A program made the translations under genes and the position numbers. Shown one piece after another: positions 19,465 to 27,539 of a DNA stretch of 64,000 bases (position 1 is its first letter; every line of letters begins with the position of its first letter). Source of the DNA: Verrucomicrobiota bacterium (GTDB taxonomy: Bacteria; Verrucomicrobiota; Verrucomicrobiia; Limisphaerales; Pedosphaeraceae); the NCBI GenBank assembly GCA_021325145.1, contig JAJPHR010000049.1:102661-166660 (forward strand). The letters are read 5' to 3'. The notes under the pieces are model-generated. The model was given only the letters and a program-made list of their open reading frames with translations. It searched no databases and had not been told where the DNA came from.

Positions 19465-19746
19465 CTTATCCTCCTCGCCTAAACTCGCCCGCGTCACGAC
19501 GCATTCCAGTGGAGTGTTCACCCCTGATTTTAGCAGTTATTCTCGAAGACCTCCCTGGTTGTCGCTGAGTTGTTGGAGCCAGAGCGTTTTCGCCTAGCCA
19601 TACGCGGGACCATCCAAAATTGGATCAAGCGAGCCGTAAGAAGCACCGCATTGGGCAGCATCTTGATTTCATGTCTCAGTCGAACGATTTACAGAAACGC
19701 ACGGCGCTTAGTGGCCTCGGCTGCTCCCGGTGCCCGTTGGGTGTCC

Positions 19747-20895
19747 TCATAGTCCCCGCCTGCGGATGGTTATCTTCGTTGCACCGGGCAACGGGTCCTT
19801 TGTGATGAGCACCAAATAGCCGCCACCACCAGCACCAGATAATTTCCACCCAGCCGCCTTGTCCCGGTATTTCTTCAGCACCGAACGGACGTCGGGGTTG
19901 ACCATGTCGGGAAACAACCGCACTTGTGCTTCAAATGACTCGCGGCAAAATCGTCCAAACCCATTCAGATCCCGATTCAGGATGGCTTGCCAGCAGCCGT
20001 CCGCTGCTGTTGCCAGCGCCCGCACGTGTTTCGGAATAATCTTCTTGCGCCGAAGCACATCAAACGAGGACCTGCGCGGGCCGAGACTGATCAGGTTGAT
20101 GCAACCTTCCAGCCAACTCAATACCGTTTCATCATGCTGGGGAGTGATCTTCACCGGCCAATATGCGCCCCGGTAATCCAGCCTGTTCAAGCCAGGGAAC
20201 ACAATGCCAATGGGGTCCTGCGATCCTGAAAACAGCTCCGTTCCGGGGGGATTTTCGTAGGCAAAAAGCATCCTCGCCAGCTTTTCCAAATTCCCGATGG
20301 GGATGGAGTTCTCCCACAACTCAATCGCTCTTCGCCGCGAGCTGGATGCCATGCCACTGCGCTCGTTGAAATCCACATTTGGTTCCAGCGAAACGGTGAT
20401 CACCGGCCCCGCTCCGTGACGGGAAACAAATGGCTGGTCCAACCATCCACCGGCAAGGTCAAGCCGGTACGGGATCCGGCAGACTTTTCGCAAGCTGGTG
20501 GTTGAACGCACGGGAAGGTTCTCGCGAGGGTCGCGCTTCAGCACCACGTACTTGATCCCCAGACGGCGGCAAAGCGCCGCCTTGGCGGACGTGTGCCCGT
20601 CCTGGTTCACCACGAACACGTCCGGCAAAATTTCTTCCAGCCGCCCGGCAAAATCCAGGATGCCTGAACCGTTGTTGATGAAACACGCCTTCACATGCCG
20701 CACTGCCTCCACCATGTATTTGCGCTCCTCCTGCGTGTTGATGGGCGGACGCCCCTTCAACTCGGCAACCGTCCGATCCGAACCAAGCCCCACATAAACA
20801 TCGCCGAAGGTTGCAGCCTCTTCGAAAAAGCGGATATGCCCGCTGTGCAGCAAATCAAAGCAGCCGCTGACAAACACTTTCTTCTTCTGTTTCAT
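19747..20895 (-). CDS. Nucleotidyltransferase-GHMP sugar kinase fusion
   Basis: 382 aa. Residues 1-130 are a cytidylyltransferase-like domain with the catalytic HSGH (17-20) in SGCFDLLHSGH, then GSDRTVAELKGRPP. Residues about 140-382 are a GHMP kinase: PYRLDLAGGWLD (substrate motif), GMASSSRRRA (181-190, phosphate-loop type), SGSQDPIG (223-230, matching the GGxQDQ segment of the heptose/fucose kinase group) and the end motif LSGAGGGGYLVL. It probably phosphorylates a sugar at C1 and then activates it with CTP or ATP, like bifunctional HldE or Fkp but with a different domain order or family. The final sugar nucleotide is unknown, as no heptose or fucose genes flank it. No RBS is evident. Confidence 0.8.
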   Translation of the reverse strand: MKQKKKVFVSGCFDLLHSGHIRFFEEAATFGDVYVGLGSDRTVAELKGRPPINTQEERKYMVEAVRHVKACFINNGSGILDFAGRLEEILPDVFVVNQDGHTSAKAALCRRLGIKYVVLKRDPRENLPVRSTTSLRKVCRIPYRLDLAGGWLDQPFVSRHGAGPVITVSLEPNVDFNERSGMASSSRRRAIELWENSIPIGNLEKLARMLFAYENPPGTELFSGSQDPIGIVFPGLNRLDYRGAYWPVKITPQHDETVLSWLEGCINLISLGPRRSSFDVLRRKKIIPKHVRALATAADGCWQAILNRDLNGFGRFCRESFEAQVRLFPDMVNPDVRSVLKKYRDKAAGWKLSGAGGGGYLVLITKDPLPGATKITIRRRGL

Positions 20896-21164
20896 GGAAC
20901 GAAAATAGGTTCAATGGGTCCGAAGCGTAATGTCACGCGGAGATTCTTTCAAGGCGTCCCTGGCACTGCGGGAGTGGTTCAGGGCCTTCGACAAACACCA
21001 ACTCGCTTGAGTGTCTCAGAAGCACAAGGCGGACGGTGAGTTTAGCATTTCGGGTGATTCCAAAATGCGAATCGAGAGGTCAGCGAGTAATTTGAATTCG
21101 ATAAAAGCGGCGGGAACGTCCAGCGACTACTCCTGGCCGCCTTGATTCTTCTGACCTGTTCCCA

Positions 21165-22244
21165 TCAAACCGCCACGCATTGCTCGAACTCCGCGCGGAT
21201 CTTCGCCTCGTCCAGGTCTTTGCCAATGAATACCAACTGGCTCCGACGTTTTTCGCCTGGATTCCAAAACCGGTCCGGCGTGGCGTCGAACATCATTTGC
21301 ACTCCCTGAAAGACGACCCGCTTGGGCTGCCCTTTGATCTGCAGCACGCCCTTGGAACGATAAATATCGGCGCCCAGGCTCTTCACCAACCCGCTCAGCC
21401 ACTCTTCCAGCTTCTTCAAATCCAAAGGGCGCTCCTCTTCGATGTAAAATGACCGGACCGATTCGTCATGATGGTGATGTCCCGGCCCCTCTTCGTGTTT
21501 GTGCCGGTCTTCGCAATGTTCGGCATGCTCATGCTCGCAGTGTTCGTTGCACACATGATCGTGATCGTGATCACCGTGCCCATGCTCATGCTCGTCCGTT
21601 TTCGTCTCCTCAAAAACCGGGAGTGGCGCGGACAATTCGCGGGCCTTCACATTAAGAATGCTGCCCACATCGATCTGCGACTTCTGTGTGCGATGAATTT
21701 TGGCCAACCGATTCATGTCGCGCACGTGCGATTCAACCCGGCTTAATTCATCCGCTCCAACGAGGTCCGTTTTATTCAACAAAATGACGTCGGCGAAAGC
21801 GATCTGCGCGCGCGGTTCCGGGCCGTTGTTCAACTCCTGCTCCAAGTGCCGCGCGTCCACCACCGTCACAATCCCGTCCAACCGCAGATGCTCCGCCAGT
21901 TCCGATGCCATGAACGTGTGGGCAATCGGGCTCGGATCAGCCAGCCCGGTGGTTTCAATAATCACGTAGTCGAACCGCTTGCGCTTTTTCAGCAGCAGAT
22001 CATTCAGGCTGCGAATCAAATCACCGCGCACGCGGCAACACAGGCAGCCGTTGTTCAACTCCAGGATTTCCTCGTCTGCGCCGACCACAAGCTGGTTGTC
22101 GATGCTGATGGCCCCGAATTCATTGATAATAATCGCGCATTTGTAACCGTGCTTCAGCGTCAGCAAATGGTTCAACAACGTCGTTTTTCCGGCTCCCAGA
22201 TAGCCAGTCAGAACCGTCACGGGAATCCGCTCGTTCGATTTCAT
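21165..22244 (-). CDS. COG0523 (CobW/ZigA-type) GTP-binding metallochaperone with His-rich insert
   Basis: 359 aa. G1 GYLGAGKTT (14-22), the CLCC zinc site (67-70), ETTG (97-100) and NKTD (157-160) define a CobW/YjiA-type GTPase. Residues about 219-259 form a His/Asp/Glu/Cys-rich insert ([20 protein letters not shown] and onward), typical of zinc-handling COG0523 members that deliver zinc to client metalloproteins. The C-terminal CobW_C domain is present (the last 90 residues, including SEGAD-like [16 protein letters not shown]). No zur-like gene or znuABC is next to it. The start precedes FDF-type homology by only a few residues. Confidence 0.92.
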   Translation of the reverse strand: MKSNERIPVTVLTGYLGAGKTTLLNHLLTLKHGYKCAIIINEFGAISIDNQLVVGADEEILELNNGCLCCRVRGDLIRSLNDLLLKKRKRFDYVIIETTGLADPSPIAHTFMASELAEHLRLDGIVTVVDARHLEQELNNGPEPRAQIAFADVILLNKTDLVGADELSRVESHVRDMNRLAKIHRTQKSQIDVGSILNVKARELSAPLPVFEETKTDEHEHGHGDHDHDHVCNEHCEHEHAEHCEDRHKHEEGPGHHHHDESVRSFYIEEERPLDLKKLEEWLSGLVKSLGADIYRSKGVLQIKGQPKRVVFQGVQMMFDATPDRFWNPGEKRRSQLVFIGKDLDEAKIRAEFEQCVAV

Positions 22245-22264
22245 GAGTTACAATGTGGCACGAC

Positions 22265-23323
22265 TCAAGCCGTTTTTGGAGGACAAATTTGCTCAGGTGG
22301 CAAGCCGCAATCATTGGGCAGAGCGGTGGTTTGCAAGCATTTGGCAATAGCCTCGGAACCAGATTGGACGACCGCTGCATCTTCGCCCGAGTCCAAGTTG
22401 ATCCAGACCAGACGCGCCTGGCGGCGGAACCAGGTCATCTGCCGCTTGGCGAATTGCCGCGTGCGCACCTTGATAAGTTCAATCGTGTCTGGAAGCGAGC
22501 GTTCGCCGCGCAAGTGTTCGACGACCTGGCGGTATCCGATCGCCTGCATGGCGGTGCGATTGTCTGCCAGTCCTCGCTTGAGCAACTCCCGCGTCTCGGC
22601 CACCAATCCGTTGCGAAACATGGCATCGACGCGGACGTTAATGCGGGCTTGGAGATCCGCGGTTTCGCGAGTGAGGCCGAAAAAAGCAGGAGATTCGCCG
22701 GGGGAAGTTGACCAGGCGGCGCGCTGGGTGGAAAAGGGCCGGCCGGTCAAGCGGATGACTTCGAGGGCGCGGAGGATGCGGCGCTGATTTTGGTGGTCGA
22801 TTTTCCCGAACGTGACCGGATCGCGTTGCTCCAGTTCGCACAGCAGGTCGGGCAGCGGCGTTAATTCCAGTTCCGCCCGCAATTTTGGATCGGCGGGTGG
22901 GGCGTCGCCCAGGCCTTCAAGGAACGCTTTGAAGTAGAGCCCGGTGCCGCCGCAGAGGATGGGCACACGTCCGCGCGACTGGATTTCGGCCACCGCGGCC
23001 CGGGCGAGCCGGACGAATTGCGCGGCGTCGAAGGGTTGGGTGAGTTCGACCACGTCGATCAAATGATGAGGCACGCGACGGCGATCTTCCGGCGATGGTT
23101 TCGCCGTGCCGACGTCGAGCCCGCGATAGACCTGCATGGAATCGACGGAAATGATTTCGCCGTTCAGCCGCTCGGCGAGGTGCAGAGCGATTTCCGATTT
23201 GCCAACGGCGGTGGGGCCGGCGATCAGAAGAGGGGCTGGCTGGCTGGCGGCAGAGCATGGATGGGGCTTATGGGACAGATGGGACATATGGCGTTCAACC
23301 GTCTTCCAGCCTTTATCGGCCAC
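22265..23323 (-). CDS. miaA: tRNA dimethylallyltransferase
   Basis: Transfers the dimethylallyl group to A37 of tRNAs reading UNN codons. 352 aa. The P-loop is GPTAVGKS (36-43), followed by LAERLNGEIISVDSMQVYRG and DVGTAKPS, the hallmark of MiaA; HHLIDV and KIDHQNQRRILRALEV are also characteristic. The N-terminal 25 residues are poorly conserved, and the Met13 start (23287) is an alternative. With the start given here it overlaps the end of lgt by 11 bp. The COG0523 gene lies downstream with 20 bp between stop and start, so the three may be one transcription unit. Confidence 0.95.
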   Translation of the reverse strand: MADKGWKTVERHMSHLSHKPHPCSAASQPAPLLIAGPTAVGKSEIALHLAERLNGEIISVDSMQVYRGLDVGTAKPSPEDRRRVPHHLIDVVELTQPFDAAQFVRLARAAVAEIQSRGRVPILCGGTGLYFKAFLEGLGDAPPADPKLRAELELTPLPDLLCELEQRDPVTFGKIDHQNQRRILRALEVIRLTGRPFSTQRAAWSTSPGESPAFFGLTRETADLQARINVRVDAMFRNGLVAETRELLKRGLADNRTAMQAIGYRQVVEHLRGERSLPDTIELIKVRTRQFAKRQMTWFRRQARLVWINLDSGEDAAVVQSGSEAIAKCLQTTALPNDCGLPPEQICPPKTA

Positions 23324-24101
23324 CCTCAGTTTTCATTCCAACGTGGCGGGGCAGCAGGAAAAAGAGCAGCAACCCGCCGACAATGATGCCGATGCTGACC
23401 ATTTGGGCGGGGGTGGCCACGCCGCCAAGATAATGCGCATCCGGCGGGTAATCGCCGCGGAAATATTCCACGAACGAACGCAGCAGTGCATAACCAATGA
23501 GGTACGCGGCAAACACCTGGCCGTCGAATTTTTTGCGGCGATAGAGCCAGGCGAGAAAGCAATAGAAGACGAGATTTAGCAGCGAGTCATAGATTTGCGT
23601 GGGATGCACGGGCACACCGCCCGTGGCATGCCCCGGCGGGAAATGGATGGCCCAGGGCAGATGGCATTCGCGCCCATAGCAGCAGCCGTTCATCAAACAG
23701 CCGATGCGGCCGAAGACATAACCCAGCGCGATGCTCGGGGCGAGCACATCGGCGACCTTCCAGATCGGCAACTTTTTAAGCCGCGCATAGAGGATTCCGG
23801 CCAGGGTTGCGCCGATCAAGCCGCCGTAAAAAACCAAGCCCCCATGCTGAACCATGAAAATCTCCGGGAATGGCTTGGCGGCAAACTCCTCGCGCCAGTA
23901 TGAAATAACATAAAGCGTGCGCGCACCGAGAATCGTGCCCACGATCAGCCACGGGCCGAGATCGGTGATGCTGTCCTTGGAAATGCCGTCCCTCGCCGCG
24001 CGCCGGCTGGCGGTCCACAATCCCGCCAAAAACCCCGTGGCCACCAGGATCCCGTACCAGTGGACACTTAAACCGCCAATTTTGAACGCGATGCTGTGCA
24101 C
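23313..24101 (-). CDS. lgt: Prolipoprotein diacylglyceryl transferase
   Basis: Attaches diacylglycerol to the lipobox cysteine of prelipoproteins at the inner membrane. 262 aa with several membrane helices. The signature is GRIGCLMNGCCYGR (131-144), the Cys-containing variant of the family's GRIGNF-x-N-x-E motif. HPTQIYDSL (166-174) and RSFVEYFRGD (208-217) are also characteristic. It starts at GTG 24101. It is essential for the many lipoproteins expected in this genome, for instance the lipobox protein at 57915. Confidence 0.94.
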   Translation of the reverse strand: MHSIAFKIGGLSVHWYGILVATGFLAGLWTASRRAARDGISKDSITDLGPWLIVGTILGARTLYVISYWREEFAAKPFPEIFMVQHGGLVFYGGLIGATLAGILYARLKKLPIWKVADVLAPSIALGYVFGRIGCLMNGCCYGRECHLPWAIHFPPGHATGGVPVHPTQIYDSLLNLVFYCFLAWLYRRKKFDGQVFAAYLIGYALLRSFVEYFRGDYPPDAHYLGGVATPAQMVSIGIIVGGLLLFFLLPRHVGMKTEGGR

Positions 24102-24239
24102 TCGAACTCAAATTAATGCGCCTCCTGGGCAGTGACAAGGGTGATAATAATACCCAATGAGCAAGGAAATCCCAAGCGCCGGGCGGGACCAGTCTGGGTT
24201 AAGCGCGAATTGGACCCCAAGCCAATTCCGAAGCGGTAC

Positions 24240-24279
24240 AAAAGAAGGGCCGGACAACAGGTCCGGCCTTTTCACACGG
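24240..24279. terminator. Bidirectional terminator-like hairpin, repeat copy 1
   Basis: GGCCGGAC (24248-24255), loop AACAG, GTCCGGCC (24261-24268), with T-rich flanks on both strands. The 40-bp stretch is identical to 35717-35756. On the minus strand it lies downstream of the heparinase-like gene. Confidence 0.85.
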
Positions 24280-24342
24280 CACACTTGAGAACAAAGCGCA
24301 CCAACAACAAAGCTAGTCTATCACAAACCTGGTCCCCGGCCA

Positions 24343-24360
24343 GTCACCAGTACTGGTGAC
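24343..24360. promoter_or_regulatory. Perfect 18-bp palindrome
   Basis: GTCACCAGTACTGGTGAC is a perfect palindrome between the lgt start and the 3' end of the heparinase-like gene. It could be a repressor site or another hairpin. With no loop it is more likely a protein-binding site than a terminator. Confidence 0.45.
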
Positions 24361-24362
24361 AA

Positions 24363-24402
24363 GGCCGGAACGCTGGAATTTGCCAGGAATTGCGTTCCGG
24401 CC
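24363..24402 (-). terminator. Hairpin downstream of the heparinase-like gene
   Basis: GGCCGGAACGC (24363-24373) pairs with GCGTTCCGGCC (24392-24402), an 11-bp perfect stem. It ends 25 bp after the stop codon of the heparinase-like gene read on the minus strand. No T-tract follows. Confidence 0.55.
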
Positions 24403-24427
24403 CCGGGCTTCAGATTTCAGGTTTCGC

Positions 24428-27400
24428 TCATTGCACGGTCACGATTTTCGATCCCGTGGGTGTATTCGTAAACAAAAGCGTGCCTTGGCCGGAAGTGGTG
24501 AGCGTTCCGACGGGCACGCCGCCGACCGAAACCTGAAACGCGTGGTTCGGCGGAAAATCGGTCAGGAGATGGACCACGGGCACGGAACCCGTGACCGTAT
24601 AGGAAATGGTGCCGGTGAATGGATTCAACGGTGCATCAGAGCCGAACAACACCACGTTGGTGCCCATTTGAGCGCCTTCCATGCGGTTGTCGGTGGAGCG
24701 AACGGATGCGGTAGTCACCATGCTCGCTGTTGTGGCGGGGGCAGATTGCAGAGCGGTAACGTAGGTGACGTTCGTCGCCTTGACGGCATTTTCGGTTGTG
24801 ACGCGATAAACGATTGGGGAACTCACATCGTCGGGACAGTGCACCGCCGAATTCGAACTAAGGAGCGCTGACCGGGAGAAGGTCTGGCCGAACAGCTTGC
24901 TTGCCCCGTTTGTCTCCACCCATGAACTTGCGCCGGCGTTGAAGGTGGGACTGTTCAGGAAATGCCAGCGCAATTGTTTGAGGTCGTTGGTGGATTGGGT
25001 GACGGTGCGGTCATGGACCACGATGTAATCCGGGCGCAAATAAACAATCTGCCGGGTCAACTGCTTTGCCGTTCCAATCCCGGGCGTGAAGTTCAGTCCA
25101 TAGGACGCCGCGTAATCGCCGCCCGCATAGACGTATCCGTTCGTGGCTTCGTAGTTGAGTATCTGGCAGCCAGGCGTGCCAAACCAGGAACCCTGGTTGT
25201 AGCGATAGACCTGTGTGCCAACCCCGTTGTCATCAATGACCATCAGGTTGCCGAACGAGCTTTGCGTGCTGGGAAGCTGGTTTTCTCCCACCTCGTTGGC
25301 GTTGATCAGCAGGCCATCGGCGCCACGCTGGATTTCCAATTGCCCCTGGCAATCCTGCTGATGGTCGGTCTCCAGAAGATTGCCCAACTGGAACGCGACC
25401 CAGGTGGAATTGTAGTTCCAATCGTTGCGAGCGACGAGCAGTCCGGTGCCCTGGTTCAGGTATTGGAGCGGCGTGGAAGCCCAGAACGCCGCGGGAGCAC
25501 TGGAGTCGCGATAAAGCAGGTCCTGCATGTCCTGAGTCTGGTCACCCGGATAATTCTGGATGATATAATTCGCATAACTGCGGGCGGCGGCGTTGGTCGT
25601 AGCCGCGGCCATCACGTAAAAGAGGTCCTTGTCCACAAAGGGCGCCGGATACGCATACCAATCTCCTCCGTCATAAATCTGGTCCTGACTTGGCTGCGCG
25701 CTGATGAGGCTGTTGATGGCCTGGCCGGCCCAGGTGCGCTCGGGGCTTATATTGGCCAGACCTGCGCTTTCAAGGGCCAGGGCGGACAAAACCAGGTTGC
25801 GCGAAGCTTGCTGGCCATAATTCCATCCTTCCGCCCAGAAACCGCCGTAAAGGCTGGTGGAGAGGTTGGTGATCACCGGCAGGACGTTCGCCTGGCGATA
25901 GGCAATCGCTTCATTGATCAAGCGAGTCCCATTCGTGTTGCGTCCGCCGCCGAGCGCGAGGGCGGTAAGCACCTTGCTGATATAATTACCCTCGGCATAG
26001 TTGCTCGCGGGATCGTCCACCCGATAGACAGTGCTCTCCGAGACATCGGACCAGCGCACCAGCATGTTCGCCACCTGCCCCTTGAACGCCGGCGTGAAGC
26101 CGGGATAACCGTACAACCAGTCGTATCCCATCGAGGTGAATTTCCCCAGATAACGCGACGGGAAACCGTCGTCAATCATCATGGAATTCAACCCGCCATC
26201 ACCGGCGCTTGATTGTTGAAAGGCCAGGGTCGAATAGTTCGAGGCATGAACGCCGTAAACGTATTCGACGTAAACAGCTTCATTGACCGTTGGCGCCGTG
26301 GAAAGGGTCACTGTATTGCCGGACAAAGTCGCGGGAGTGCTCAAAGCATCCAGGCTCGACGCAACCGTGACATAATAGGTGGCACCGGCTGCCGGCAGGT
26401 GGCCGGGCGCGGCTATGGACCAGTCAATCAGGTAATTGGGCAAGTCCCCGCTGTGTCGCCAATCCGTCCCCTCCACGTAGTTTGCCGGGCCATCGGGCGT
26501 GTTGCTGACCTTGATATAGGTAACGTAGCTGTCCACCTCATCCGTCCGGTTCGTCGAGGTGTCGCGAGTGACCGTGACGATACTGATGGGTGCTTTGGAA
26601 ACCGTGAGCGAGGACGCGATGATGTTCGTATTCGGCAAGGTGAAAACCTTGGTCGAACCATCGCCGCGCGCAATGTATTGCTGGGCGTACTCGCCGAACT
26701 TCTGGTGATCCTGCAAGGCTGATCGCATCAACGCCAGGGCCTTGTCGGCGTACTTGTTCGCAGTCACCGAATCTTTGAATTGCAGGGCCTTGTAACCCAG
26801 CGCGTAATCGCCAATCCACGACAACTCATCGCCCTGGTAGGCTGCGCCGGATTCGATGACCACGTTAAGCTGGCTGTCCAACCGCGATTTGAAGCTCTGC
26901 CACTGTGGGGTGTTGTTCGTCGCTTTCTGGCGCAAGGCGGCCAGCACCGCGGGCGTCAGCAGGATTTGAGCAGGCGTTTCCATTTGAATCGTGCCGACGT
27001 TGGTGTGAGAACCGCTCGCATCAGTGACCACGGAAGTAATGGTGTAAATTCCGTCAGATTGAAAAGTATGGACGGGGTTGTTGGAAGTGGAGGTTGTGCC
27101 GTCGCCGAAATTCCACGAGTACGCGACGCCCGGGCGGGCCGGCAATAAAGTGAGGGGCATGCCCGGGGATGCGCTGGCAGCCTGGGGCGCCTGCAGCCGA
27201 TAAAACCGGTGCGATTGCGAGTTGAACCGACTGCCCGTGAGCGAACCGTCGTCCGACCAGGCGGAGTTGCTGAAAACGGAAACGAAAACAGGCGGGAGAT
27301 TGGTCCAGTGAATTAAATCGCTGCTGACTCCGATCTGTGCCATCTGGCCGGGATTGCTGCCCCAGTGCAGGTTCAAATTCTTCGTGTCAGAAGAAACGGA

Positions 27401-27493
27401 AGCATCCAGCACGGCGACGCCCGGCGGCGCTGCCGGAACGGCAGACGTGAGGAGGAGCAGGTTAAGCGCGATGAGATTGCGAAGTTTTGTCAT
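24428..27493 (-). CDS. Secreted PKD and heparinase II/III-like polysaccharide lyase candidate
   Basis: 1,021 aa. A signal peptide (LIALNLLLLTSAVPAAP) is followed by a short module with WTNLPPVF and RFYRLQAPQ. A PKD domain comes next (YSWNFGDGTTSTSNNPVHTF, then GIYTITSVV), then a long helical region of about 500 residues consistent with an alpha/alpha toroid. A beta-sandwich C-terminal half follows, with LLETDHQQDCQGQLEIQRGA and a catalytic-region histidine, as in heparinase II/III or alginate-lyase-like PL families. The substrate is unknown; uronic-acid-containing or sulfated polysaccharide is plausible. The next gene upstream on the same strand is a beta-helix protein ending 46 bp before this start, so the two probably form an operon. 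Confidence 0.75.
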   Translation of the reverse strand: MTKLRNLIALNLLLLTSAVPAAPPGVAVLDASVSSDTKNLNLHWGSNPGQMAQIGVSSDLIHWTNLPPVFVSVFSNSAWSDDGSLTGSRFNSQSHRFYRLQAPQAASASPGMPLTLLPARPGVAYSWNFGDGTTSTSNNPVHTFQSDGIYTITSVVTDASGSHTNVGTIQMETPAQILLTPAVLAALRQKATNNTPQWQSFKSRLDSQLNVVIESGAAYQGDELSWIGDYALGYKALQFKDSVTANKYADKALALMRSALQDHQKFGEYAQQYIARGDGSTKVFTLPNTNIIASSLTVSKAPISIVTVTRDTSTNRTDEVDSYVTYIKVSNTPDGPANYVEGTDWRHSGDLPNYLIDWSIAAPGHLPAAGATYYVTVASSLDALSTPATLSGNTVTLSTAPTVNEAVYVEYVYGVHASNYSTLAFQQSSAGDGGLNSMMIDDGFPSRYLGKFTSMGYDWLYGYPGFTPAFKGQVANMLVRWSDVSESTVYRVDDPASNYAEGNYISKVLTALALGGGRNTNGTRLINEAIAYRQANVLPVITNLSTSLYGGFWAEGWNYGQQASRNLVLSALALESAGLANISPERTWAGQAINSLISAQPSQDQIYDGGDWYAYPAPFVDKDLFYVMAAATTNAAARSYANYIIQNYPGDQTQDMQDLLYRDSSAPAAFWASTPLQYLNQGTGLLVARNDWNYNSTWVAFQLGNLLETDHQQDCQGQLEIQRGADGLLINANEVGENQLPSTQSSFGNLMVIDDNGVGTQVYRYNQGSWFGTPGCQILNYEATNGYVYAGGDYAASYGLNFTPGIGTAKQLTRQIVYLRPDYIVVHDRTVTQSTNDLKQLRWHFLNSPTFNAGASSWVETNGASKLFGQTFSRSALLSSNSAVHCPDDVSSPIVYRVTTENAVKATNVTYVTALQSAPATTASMVTTASVRSTDNRMEGAQMGTNVVLFGSDAPLNPFTGTISYTVTGSVPVVHLLTDFPPNHAFQVSVGGVPVGTLTTSGQGTLLFTNTPTGSKIVTVQ

Positions 27494-27539
27494 AAGTTAC
27501 TTTGTCTTGGTTCAAGTTACGGGAAAGCTGGACAAATTT

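Noticed and set aside
24962..26212. A 416-codon plus-strand frame opposite the heparinase-like gene
   Set aside because: No signal peptide or domain, and it is the reverse of a gene with clear domain content.
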